Made by a program: the position numbers and the translations under genes
From: Jacaranda mimosifolia
Taxonomy: Eukaryota; Streptophyta; Magnoliopsida; Lamiales; Bignoniaceae
NCBI GenBank assembly: GCA_018894105.1
Contig: CM032117.1
Span: 48,766,503-48,830,502 of the forward strand
Direction of reading: 5' to 3'
Length of the DNA stretch: 64,000 bases
Part shown: positions 36,501-47,654 of the stretch, one piece after another
Position numbering within the stretch: position 1 is the first letter of the stretch
How the letters are laid out: the number at the start of each line of letters is the position of its first letter
Notes under the pieces: model-generated
The model's database searches: none
What the model saw: the letters and a program-made list of their open reading frames with translations, nothing else
Told to the model about the DNA's origin: nothing

Positions 36501-37317
36501 TCCTAGGCTGATAATGTGTTCGAATGGTTATTATTTGGATGAATTTAGTTTTTGTACATGGATATTGAGGTGAATGTTTCAATATTTCAAACCTTATATG
36601 GACAACATTTACTATTTCTGTATTTAGATGATCAGAATGGAATAAGTGTAAAATTTATGATATAATTTGGAGATTTACTTATATGGATACTAATAATGAT
36701 ATATATGTCATAGGTTGGTCAAAATGCAATAAATTTCAAGATGTATATGGTAGTCATATTTACATAACTAGTACTAAAATCAAAAAAAAAAAAAAAAAAG
36801 TGGGGAGGGGGTGTTACCAGGAATAAGGAAAAATGAGTACAAGAACAAGTACTAAAACACGCCAAAGATGTACAAAACAAGGCCAATTCAATATAATATT
36901 GCAAAGATCAAGTATAAAAATCTAAAAAAAAAGGTATTTTTTTTCAATTTACTGTATCATTCTTAATATATAAGAGATTAAGTTGAATTTAATTAATTAA
37001 GCCATTTCATGATTATCAAATCATGATATATTGATTCTAGGACTAATATAGTCATGAGAGGTTCATTAGTTTTCAATGGTGGTGCCGAAAGAATACATTT
37101 ACCTCATACATTAATGGTTTCTATTAGTTTGAAGAAAACACAAGTGGATAGATGTGGTATTTGTGTTCTCAACCATTTACACAAGTGCTATCACGATCAT
37201 TATATGATGAAAACATGATTTTATGGTATTAGAGGGTCTTACGTATTGTTTCACCCATCAAATTAAGGTACATTCGGCCAAAGGAAAAGGAAGTAGTAAG
37301 ACACGCCAAAGATGTAA
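36501..37317. other. Gene-free DNA with degenerate repeats
   Basis: Contains an A-run at about 36782-36799 and a block at about 37150-37280 (GTGTTCTCAACCATT ... TTTCACCCATCAAATTAAGG) that recurs in altered form at about 38325-38420. No ORF of note. Confidence 0.4.
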
Positions 37318-38335
37318 CCCTACAAAAAAATTGCTTTTTCCGATGGAACATTTTCATTGAAAATTTCCAAACAATTTCAGACAAATTTCAATGCAATAAA
37401 AGGTTCGTTCGAGATCCAATGAAAAAAACATCAGAAAATTTGGAGGGAATTTGGCAGGAGCTTGGTGCAGACATATGGGATGGAATTTCAAATGGAAAAT
37501 TGAATTGTGATTTTTTTAGAAGGTTTCCAACAGAAATTCCTTTTGAAATTTGATTTTTTTTTTTTTAAAAATTTGATTTTTTTAGAAAAAGAGTTGGTTT
37601 ACAATGGATTTTCTTATGAATATTTCACCGGAAATTTTAAATTTTTTTCTTTAAAAAATTTAAATTTTTAGAAGGAAATTGATTTTTTTTTTTTTAAAAA
37701 AAAGTTAGTTAGCGACAAAAATTCCGGCGAAAAGCTTAATAAAATCACCCACACCAGCCTTCCTCCGCATTTCTTTTTATGCACTTTCTTCCTTCCCTCC
37801 CCCCAAAATATCCAATCTTGTCGTTTCCTCGCCTATTTCTGTTGTTACCGTCCCTTCCCCACCCATTTTTGTTGTTGCCGCATGTTCTCCATGCCATTCC
37901 TGCCATAGAAATATCTAAAGGTTCAACTTCAGTGGTATTGATGCCATTGGCCAGTATATAGGATGGTTTTCCTTTTATATTTTTGTAATGAAGGATTATT
38001 ACTTTTTGAGATTTATATCTTTAAAAAAAAAAATTTAATTTATATTTTTCATTTATTCATAATTTTATTGTTTTGCACTTTTATGGCATTTTGTATATAA
38101 GATTTATCAATCAGTTAGAGGTGTAATTAAATAAAAACTTAAAAAATTAATTAAAAATTAATTTTTGATGGAAATTGCTCCAATGGAAATCCAAGGAATT
38201 TCCATTGAAAGTTAACAATAAATTTATAAATAAAAAATTAAGATTCCAATGGAATTACGAGGCAATTTCGTCATAGAAAAAGAAAAAAATCCAAGTCTGT
38301 CAGAAATTTTCTAACAAAAATTTTCAACGCGTGTG
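37318..38335. mobile_element. CACTA-like non-autonomous element (tentative)
   Basis: The left end CCCTACAAAAAAATTGC differs by one base from CACTACAAAAAAA. Both sides carry subterminal motifs built on TTCCGATGGAA / AATTTCCATTGGAA. The right end near 38335 (CAACGCGTGTG) is unclear and the target duplication is not established. The pyrimidine-rich block 37760-37880 gives a short open frame of no known family. Confidence 0.4.
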
Positions 38336-39060
38336 TATCCCAACCATTAAATGAAGAAAATATGATTTTATTGTTTTTCGATAGTCTTATATGTAGTTTC
38401 ACTATTGAGTTGAGGCAAATTAGGCCATGCGACTAATAAGTATATAATCATTTTGATACAATACTAGATGTTCAAGATGAGGTATTGATCTTCTAAAATC
38501 AAGTATTCTATTGCAAAAATGAAGTACTATTTTGCTAAAATAAGGTATTACTTTTCTATTATCCAGTATCAATTATACACCTTTCAAATGTTGTTCAATT
38601 TAAATACTTTAGACCATTTTATGTCGGTATAGCCATGAAAACATGTTTTTCCATACAATGTTGACTTCCAAATGAAGTATTTTACACCTATGGTGGTGCT
38701 TCACACTAGCAGTTCGTGTTCCCAACCAATATATAATCACAATAATGAAGTACTAGATGTTGAATATATGGTATTATACTATTGAAGTTGAGTGTATATA
38801 TATATACCAAAATGAAGTATTACTTTGCTTACATGAGATATTATCTTTCTAATAAAATGAAAAATAAATCTGGACAATCGCTCCAAACATAAAGTTTCTC
38901 AATAGCTGAAAACAATAATCATTTATGATTCCTTCCACACTAAAACAATAGTGCAACATGTGAATGTATCACAATTAATCATACAATATAAATAATTTTA
39001 TATAAATTCTACAATTAATAATACAGTACAGTACAAATAGTTTAACTTAACATGTATGGA
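38336..39060. other. Gene-free DNA with GAAGTATT-type short repeats
   Basis: The motif (A/T)GAAGTA(T/C)TA or its relative GAGGTATTA recurs about every 30-60 bp between 38475 and 38860. Function unknown; no gene. Confidence 0.4.
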
Positions 39061-39074
39061 AGGATTTTAGTTGG

Positions 39075-39148
39075 GGGGGGGGGGGGGGGGGAGCAGGGGC
39101 CATTGCCTTGCCCCCCCCCCCCCCCAAACACAGCTTTGTGTGTGTGTC

Positions 39149-39183
<35 letters not shown>
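39075..39183. repeat. G-run / C-run and GT/AC inverted repeat
   Basis: About 18 G are followed within 25 bp by about 18 C, with AGCAGGGGCCATTGCCTTGC between. A second inverted pair follows, (GT)5-CC-(AC)n, then (TA)n. The region can form a strong hairpin, and separately quadruplex or i-motif structures. Confidence 0.8.
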
Positions 39184-42037
39184 TAAAAAATTGAATAATA
39201 GTTAATTTAAATTTAAATGTTTAAAGAATACATCATTTAATATTAATTATCAATTTTTAATTAAAATCATTAATTCTAAAAGATTTAACTTTTCTTGTTG
39301 GGCCTTAAATAAAAAAAATTAATTATATATATTTGTTGAATTAAATCAATTGATTTTAATTAATAATAAAAATAAATTTAATTAATTTAGTTTTATAAAC
39401 CCAAAATAAATTTTTAAGTCTATATTCACAATCAAATAATCAAATGAAGATTGTAATTAGGTTAGAACCATTAGAGTATTTTTCATTCTATTTGTGTGAG
39501 AAGAATGTATAGGGGTTTACTTAAAAAGAACCTTAGGTAGTAGAACACAACGGTATAAGTTTCTCCTTAAACCTATCAGCGTAGCGACCAAAAAATGGGC
39601 TGGAAATTTCAGCACGGCGAGGCTTGGTGAGTCTTCCATCTCCAGCGATCGAAATTCAAGTATGGGTACCGGGTTTTGTAGCCCTTAGCTCAAGGATCAC
39701 GCCAGTGCTTTCAGATTCTCAAATGGACTACCGTTGATGGAGGAATTAAGGAAAAACCACGGCGGAGGATGTGGTGGTGTTGGGCGGTTGAGGCTGAAAT
39801 TGGAGCTCAATTCGGCTGTGTTTTGAAAAATTGACCTAGGGGTTTACTTAGTTGAGCTGAAAGAAGCATTTTTGTGGTATTGTTGAGCTTTTCCGGTGAC
39901 TGTGCATGGCGGTGCTCCAACAGTGCCGAGACAGAATGCTCGTCTCATCGCGGTGAGTGTGGTGGGGGTCCTTGGTTCATGATTTCGAGGTCCAGTTAAG
40001 CAAATTCTTAGGTAAAGATAGGTATGAGTTTTGGGTTCTTGTACCGTTTTAAATTCGTATGAATTTTGTATTTCAAAAGAAAAGCTAAGAAATGTGTGCC
40101 AAGTGGTGATCTTTATATAAATGCATGGATCTTGTATGAATTAGTGGACCTGGATCTATATGATATATGTTAATTTGGAATTTATTGAGATTATTTAAGT
40201 AAGAAATCCTAATTTATGGATTTGAGACCTAAGTGAAAATAATCAGGATAATTAAGATATCTGAACTGTTTGTTTTGATTTGGGATACCGATATAAAGCT
40301 AAATATGTAATTGAGGACTAGTTTATGTTCTATTATTTGATTGATATGGAAACTGGGATTATTTTGGCAATAATGACTTTATTAGCCATTTTGGGCTGAC
40401 AGTACCATTTAAGCCTTAAAACTATCAAGTTAATCGAAAAATTAATGATTTTGGGTTAATGGTAAGCATAATAGTGATTATTGAGGTCAAATGTAGATTT
40501 TGATTATAAATATACTCTTTTAGCTAGGTGATGAGGAAGTAGGTCCAGTAGACCAGTAAGCTGCTGACTGTGATGGCCTTTTAAAACTTTGAAGGTGAGG
40601 GTCTACCGACCTGGCTTTGATTACCTTGTTATTCTGAGAATTAATGTTCCTGAATTGTTTGAATTCCTTGATTGTTGGAATTCTTTATACTTATTTGTGT
40701 TTGTTTTGTAAACCCCTGTGAGGGTCTGCCACTCTGGCACTTTTTCATACCTGTTTGTTTCGTTATGAACCCCTGTGAGGGTTTTTTTTTTACTTGATTC
40801 GAAAACTTACTGATTCTCGATTGTCGAATTTCATGACTTGCCTACATTCTTGGATGTTATTACATGTTTGAACCCACTCAGGTGCCCAAAAGTTTCTTTA
40901 CATTGTTAGATTTCTGTCCCTTATACCCAGCCTTGCCGGCTAAACCCATGTTCTTGATATCTGTGAAAGTAATATTTAAAAGGGTCTGATAGACCTATTT
41001 GTGTCAAAAGTTCTCTTGAATTTTTCATTTACCTTGTTTATTGGAATAGGCCTTGCTAGCCATTATTGAAAAATGTTTTGCCTTATAAATTGCAAATCTA
41101 GTAAAGTTCCGAAATGGTCATGTTCTTGCTGGAAAAGTTGAATTGATATCTATTGGCATTATATCATTCAACCCACGGGGACGCCATTGGAAAGTTCAAC
41201 CCGAATGGACGCCACAGGAAGTTAGGCTCCGGGCTAGGTCCAAAAAGACGGTCGGGTGGTACAAACCGATGGTGATAGATCTCCTGGCTAGTACCCACCT
41301 AAGATCCTAACTTACAAGTAGTTGGAGGTGGCAAATTGTGAGTGGCGGGATCAGGCATGCCGTCGACCATGCCATAGAAGCAAGTTGTAATAGAGAGATA
41401 AGGATAAATTTTTCATGTTCAAGTTAAATGATATTGAAAAGTTATCCTGTATTCATCAAGGAGCAATAAGGAAGGATGCCAACAGGCCAGCTAAATATTT
41501 GCATGTTTCAAGTTTTTTATGAGTCTAAATCTAATTTCTGTCAATCACGAACTAATTATCTGATTTATTATCAATCACCTTGTTTATCGCCATTGAAATT
41601 CAATATTTTTCCTCTATATCATGTTATGTATTTTTCTCACTGAGTCCTTAAGACTCACCCTCCTATGCATTTCTAAAATATTTTCAAACAAGTATGAATA
41701 GTGAAGAATGAGGACTAATGCTTGCTCAGAAGAACTGTTTATGATAGGCGTTTGGATATCATCTGATGGTGATTATGGGATTTGAGATTGTGGATAGGAC
41801 TGAACTCAGTTGCAAGATTTTAGCTTGTATTTAATGTTGGCGTGTAGTGTTATTTTAAGCTGAAATATGTTGTCATTTAAGAGACTTTAGAATATGAATA
41901 TGTTGCACTTCTTGTAGTGTCTCTTGGAGTTGAATTTTGTTATTTTTGATTGTGCGTATTGCGCACTCTGAAATGATCTTTTGTGTCAGTGCTAAGTTGT
42001 TATCACTTGAGTTGACAAAAAAAAAAAAAAAAAAAAG
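39184..42037 (+). mobile_element. Probable LTR fragment or solo LTR of a Ty3/gypsy element
   Basis: Non-coding sequence with the texture of chromovirus-type LTRs: CTCACTGAGTC..AAGACTCACCCTCC at about 41637-41665 matches the U5-like block of the outer element's LTR (14860), and blocks such as CCCCTGTGAGGGTCTGCCA are repeated internally (40712 and 40769). It ends near an A-run at 42017-42037. No primer site, Gag or second LTR was found, and the start is not defined. Confidence 0.45.
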
Positions 42038-43253
42038 CGATATTAAATAACTTTTTGACTCAAACAATTTTCAAAACAACTCCGGTTCTAAATTAGAAAT
42101 CATTATTTTGACCCTCCAACTTAAAAATGTGAGAAGACTTTCGTAGCAAAACTGACCCACATCATTGTTTAAGAAAAATCTCAACCTCTGACATACTTTT
42201 TAGGGCATTGTGACGGAGGAAAAATTTTTGTTAGTGCTAATAGGAAACTGTCTGAAATGACAATCAAGATACCATGATAACCCATCCACATGAATTTCTT
42301 CCTTAGCACTAAAATCTCAAATAGAATGATCTCGAAAGCATTTTCGAAAATCTCTCTTGTGTGTTGCATAACAATTCTTATTCCAAACTCAGTTTGTCAA
42401 ACCTAAAATCAGTGAATTTAAACTCATGTTAGAACTTCTCACTTGTTTTTAATTATTGACCAATTACATAATACGAATAGCTTTAGTTTGGCCACTCAGA
42501 ATTCAGAGGCACAATTAGGTTTCCAGAATTTTTCTTTTTCCGTAGTTACGTATATTATATCATAACTAACTAATTAATAATTTATTATTAACAACTATCC
42601 ATTCTAGAAGAACTATTATGCAGCCATAAAATAAAAAGTAAAAAATAAAAAATGGAACATTCACACTTTCTAATAGAATTTAAAATCCACTAATGAAAGC
42701 CCCAAATTTTCAGACTTACTGGTATTATTATGTTTCTACCTTAATATGTTGTAGTTTGCATCTTAATCTCGTGGGCTATTTTAGAATTCATTATGTACGC
42801 GTTTTCATGAAACACTTTATTTATTATTCTTTTTTTATTTTTTTTATTTTTTTTTTTAATCTTTACCAGATCAGCTGATCAGAGTGGGACAAATGTACGG
42901 AGGCTATAGAATTAAATAATTTCTTTTATTCCAAGTCGTTGGAGGCAAAATCAAATCATAGACTTTCTAGAATAAGAAGCAGACGCCTAGTTTGAAAATT
43001 CCTAAAAACACCGTTTACCTTTTCCTTGTAAAAAGTTTTTCTACACGTACGCGCTTATAGGACACCTCAGAGAAATGCGGTAATATATTCATTCACACAC
43101 ACAGTCTATATCTATATATATATATATATATATGTATTCTTGCTAGTTCTTCAGTACGTACCAATTCATTAAGGAAACAAAGTCGAAAAGGTTTAAAGGA
43201 GGCAAGGGAGGGGTGACCTGTTTGAACACAAATTAAAGCAGTAGGGATCAAAA
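42038..43253 (+). promoter_or_regulatory. Gene-free DNA and promoter region of the second phytocyanin gene
   Basis: No gene was recognised. The (TA)n-rich segment at about 43108-43133 could provide the TATA function about 120-145 bp before the ATG at 43254. The rest is AT-rich with a T-run at about 42831-42858. Confidence 0.35.
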
Positions 43254-44488
43254 ATGGGTAAGAAATTGGGATTGATAACTGGATTAATGATAGCTGCAGC
43301 CACTCTATTAATTGGATGTTCGGCTGACACATACACTGTTGGGGATGATCTGGGCTGGACTGTTCCTCCCTTGGGGATGTGGCATACAGAACATGGGCTG
43401 CCAACGAAGATTTTGAACTTGGAGACACCATAAGTAAGTATTAACATTCATTTATTTATTTATTTATTTTACATATATCCTAACTCCTAACATTCATTTA
43501 TTTATTTAGTTGATACATGAGTAGTATTTATTATGATCTTATTTTGAAAGCAAGTTAAAATACTCCTGCCCTCCCATATGCTTTTAAAAATCTAATGGTA
43601 GTTATTCTTCTCAAAATGAGTGAATTCAAATTTTAAATTTTAAGATCATTTTTTAATGATATAAAGAGTATATTTGCTAATTTGTTAAATTGATGGATGT
43701 AGCTGGTCATTGATTTTTTTATTTACACCTGCGCATGAAAGATTGGTTAGCGTTCAAATACCAAAGCTCACATTTGTATATGTGAGGACCAAGTGGCTTT
43801 TAATTCAATAGTATAAGTGTTGCATATAAGGTGTGAGACCAGATGTTCGAATCTAATGAATCTCTTATATGCATATGCATATGTATAAATAAATAATATA
43901 TATATATATATTTGAGGGTAATACTATTAAATCAATTAACCATTCAATTCTCTTCAAGGGCGTCCTTTGCCCATCTGAACATCTTCTCAAAAGAGAAGCC
44001 TAAGCCCATACTAATTGCAATCCACCCCAGCCCCTTCTTAGTGACTTTAGTCAGGAAAGGGAATAGGGCAACAAAATAGAACTTCGGCTCAGAATTAGAC
44101 CTTTTGTTGGCAAAATTTCAGACTTCTAATTATTGATTTGAATATTATTGACTTCTAAGTATATAATTATTAAATGTGATTGGCAGTATTCAGATGGAGT
44201 GGAGCACATAATGTAGTCCAAGTGACGAGGGAGGGTTATGATAACTGCACTGCAACAAACAGCAGCGCTGCAACAAACGGCACGAGTCTCAGTCCAATCT
44301 ACACAAATAGCCCAACCTCATTCACCCTCAATTCCACTGCTCCTCACTACTTCATTTGCACCGTTGACAACCACTGCCGCCTCGGCCAGAAGGTCACCGT
44401 CCAAATCGGATCATCCGCAGCCGCTCCTCTAATCAAAACCGGCGCTTTTTCTGCTATTCTCCTCGCCATCGCTGCTCTTTTCATGTAA
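43254..44488 (+). pseudogene. Single-domain phytocyanin (stellacyanin-like) with exon-1 frameshift
   Basis: Exon 1 (43254-43433) encodes a signal peptide (residues 1-24, ending GCSA) and the domain start DTYTVGDDLGW. Exon 2 (44187-44488) carries the copper ligands in AHNVVQV (His), HYFICTVDNHC (Cys, His) and RLGQK (Gln) and a short GPI-type hydrophobic tail, with no Pro-rich linker. The intron is at the same site as in the tandem gene. Exon 1 is 180 nt where phase 1 requires 181, and the frame breaks at a run of four G (43373-43376): the next frame continues with DVAYRTWA. So one base appears lost. This could be a real inactivating deletion or a sequencing error in the G run; if the latter, the product is about 160 residues. 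A polyadenylation signal AATAAA lies at 44548-44553. Confidence 0.8.
43770..43905 (+). mobile_element. SINE-like tRNA-derived repeat in the phytocyanin intron
   Basis: Contains a B-box-like GATGTTCGAATCTA at about 43849 and ends in GTATAAATAAATAA, as in the better copy at 44699. Target duplication was not identified and ends are approximate. Confidence 0.45.
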
Positions 44489-44547
44489 ATTGTTTGTCGT
44501 TTGTTGTCTTAATTATTTTTTAAATTTATAATGCATCATATGTTTGT

Positions 44548-44553
44548 AATAAA
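44548..44553 (+). terminator. Polyadenylation signal AATAAA
   Basis: Canonical hexamer 60 bp after the stop codon of the second phytocyanin gene, on the coding strand. Confidence 0.5.
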
Positions 44554-44698
44554 TGCGCGGATACATATGCCCCGATTTGTATTTGATTTCATCTAGTTCA
44601 TTATGGATTTTGCCCTCTTTCATTTAGTACATTTAACTTTTTTCAATAAATCAACTAATATCTAATATTGAAACAACATGAAATTAAGATGAACTCTA

Positions 44699-44814
44699 GC
44701 CAAATGGTTTGTGGCCTAATGACATAAGTCTCTCACATAATGTGGGAGGTCAGGAATTCGAGCCCTAACGAGCCCCTGATATGTGTGCGTGTGTATAAAT
44801 ATTAAAAAAAAAAA
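44699..44814 (+). mobile_element. tRNA-derived SINE with intact target duplication
   Basis: 116 bp with an A-box-like TGGCCTAATGACA and a B-box-like GGAATTCGAGCCC, a 3' region ending GTATAAATATT and a poly(A) tail, flanked by perfect 10-bp repeats ATGAACTCTA (44689-44698 and 44815-44824). All marks of an RNA polymerase III retrotransposon copied in trans by a LINE. Confidence 0.8.
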
Positions 44815-44824
44815 ATGAACTCTA

Positions 44825-47654
44825 TGTATACTTTGTTCAAGATTTGTTATTTGGTCAATAGCAGTTTCTATTGTCCTGTGTTGTTTATACTACTACAACA
44901 ATAACAACAACAACGATAATAACAATACCAATAAGAATGACGATGATAATAGAATAGTAAAGTGCGCCTTACAAAAAATTGTAAAAAAAAAAAAAGAAAT
45001 ACATTGAAAACAATGACGTAGATATTGGTTTCTCCACCCCTCCTCCCAGGTGTTCCAGAATTTGTCGTTTGGTAAGGTGAAAGAACAAATTTTGATATTG
45101 CAAGAACGTGAAATGACCCAAATACCCTTGAGGAAGGCAAAAATATGTAAAATAACCCTAGAATCCGTATCCCTTTAAGCGGATCAAATCTTGATCTGAC
45201 CTACACGTGAACTAGGGCAAAATTAGGACCATCCAATAGGGGACACATGGCATCTTCCTAAGGAGACATCTAAGACAAACAATGAAGAACCAACTCAACC
45301 AAAAACAATAAATACTTTCTATTTGATGCAAAAGTACAATCAAAAAGAGATCTATCATTTAATGCTCCGATATCCCATCATCCTCAATATTGCAACCATG
45401 CCGAACTCCGACATATAATAGAGGGACAAGTCTATAGTGCTATTTCAACAAGTTCGAACCGAGCCCGATCTTAGTTCGATCTATCGAGTATCGACCTAGG
45501 GATAAATATACTGACACCAACTTTGGCAGTATCAAATTTCATTTCCTCAAGGCTTCCTTTCCAAAAATATTACTACCAGAAAAATAATTCTGAAGTTATT
45601 GTTTTTTCAAAATTATTTATAAGGACATAATTAGCTTGTTAACTGGAATTTCTTCTTTTTCTTTCCTCATTTTATTGGTTCACATTTTTTAGCTTTATAT
45701 CTTTTTGTTGAGTTTACATAGGCCTGATCATATTAGTATCCTATTAATTAATCTAATGAACGAATTAAATCAATCCAATACTTGAATTAATTGAGGCTCA
45801 ATAAATTATTGATTATTAATTGATTTATTTAATCTAATAATAGCAGTAATTCCATTAATAAGAAATGGACTTGCTCAAGTTTGAATCAGGCCCTAGCCAT
45901 ACGTTTACCTGTAATCTAATGTTATACTCATAACTCTAATGTTATACAGACGTAACAACTACGGTGAAAATTTGTCTCCTCCCAAAACACTATCAAGCTA
46001 ATTATTTTACTCTAAAATATTTTCTAATAATCTCTTAAAATTAGATCAAACAAACATCACATTCTCCAGATGCACTCCCCAAAAAATATTTTCCTAAGAT
46101 ATTTTCTCTAAAACACGCAATTTATAACGAAACAAAGCTGTAGTTTTAATTAATTTTTTGAAGCATAACCGAATTAGGATTGAATTTCTTTTGACCTTTT
46201 ACTTGAAGTTTAGCTTTTGGATTTGAAAGAAAGAAAGAAAATAAGATAGAAAGAAAACACGACTAAAAGAACATTTTTTCACTCTTAATTATTGTACTGT
46301 ATAGATTATTTTTTCTTTTTCTTTTTTTTTTTTAAATTGTCTTAATTTTTCTTCACATAAATCCAAAGTCCAGCATAGCATCACAGAATAATAGAGGCGA
46401 AGAGCCAGAGGTAGTTGAGCTGTGAATCATTATAATGAAAACCACCTCTGCTGCCAAATGTAATGTTTGGGTTGCATTTGGGAACATGAAGTGACATTTA
46501 AAGACACATGCCAACCAATCTATTCGGAAAGGTCTGCATGAATGAATGCTACTTTGCAGGACCACTGCCACTTATGAGGCAACCAGTCTGGTTAATAAAT
46601 ATCACCATTTAACCCTACCTAGCTATCTAAATACCCCATCAATAAACAAAATTAATAATAATTTTACAACACCCCACACCCCATAGCATAGTTTTGAGCG
46701 AGGAATGAAAGAAATGAATCTCAATAAGTAGCATAACTGAAAATATGAATGTATTTGCACAAGAATGGGATGTGTAAAATAATCATGGAAATAAGCACAA
46801 GAATAGGCAAGATATCCACCAAACTTTATGAAATAAAAGATTTCCCTCTTTTTTTCAATTGAGAGCAGAGACACACAATATGCACTTGCGAAAATCAGTT
46901 ACAGGGCAGTTTGGCAAGATAAAATAACCAACACAGACATAAACAAACACCAGCCACAGTTCATCCTTAACCATAAGTATAAATATACTAAGTAGCTGAA
47001 TACTATAACTGGGACAAAAAATTAAGCCACCAGTGAAACGATGTGTGAGAATTTACTTGTTGCACTAGGAATTCAACCAAGAGCTGTCTTGTTATACTTA
47101 TTCATAGAAACAATAGATCAACAAAGCACAAGCAGAAAAGCAACTCCATTCATTGCTTCACAACAAAGCAGCTTTTCCTAGGAGGGGCTCTAAACATCGA
47201 CTTTCATGGTAAAATATTCCAAAGTACCTTATAATGAGAACAATATTTGCACTGGCCACTTACTAGCAGGTGAATTGGGCCTGAAACAATTCTTGTTATG
47301 GTATTATTTGTTTCCCAGAATAGCATGATACACACCCATCATCTCCAAGTAGTTAAAGAAATTAGCTACTCAACTCACTCAAAACTATTATGTTTAAGAA
47401 ATATTAAACATTCTAATGAAAAGGAAGATTGAAAGAAAAATACTTCATAAGTTGCCTCCAGTACTCCAGGAAACTTGAGAGGATTTCAGTGAGGCATAGC
47501 GACCATCTAATCTAACATGAACTGCTTCTGATACTTTCCAATCAAGACCATGAACACACAAGTCACAAGGACTCCAAATGCACACTAATGCATCTGCATT
47601 TTTTCATTTTCTCTGAAAATATATAATTACGTGATACAATAAACAAGCGATTTT
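44825..47654. other. Intergenic, no gene recognised
   Basis: AT-rich, with an AAC/ATA-rich patch near 44893-44950 and a T-run at about 46320-46333. The part next to 47655 should hold the 3' untranslated region of the KIX gene, but no polyadenylation signal stands out. Short open frames here have no recognisable motif. Confidence 0.35.

Noticed and set aside
43093..43447. Minus-strand frames of 84-112 codons over phytocyanin exon 1
   Set aside because: The plus strand carries signal peptide, conserved GDDLGW and a matching second exon; the minus frames resemble nothing known.
43840..43870. tRNA gene suggested by GTTCGAATC
   Set aside because: No acceptor stem or anticodon arm can be folded; the unit behaves as a SINE copy.
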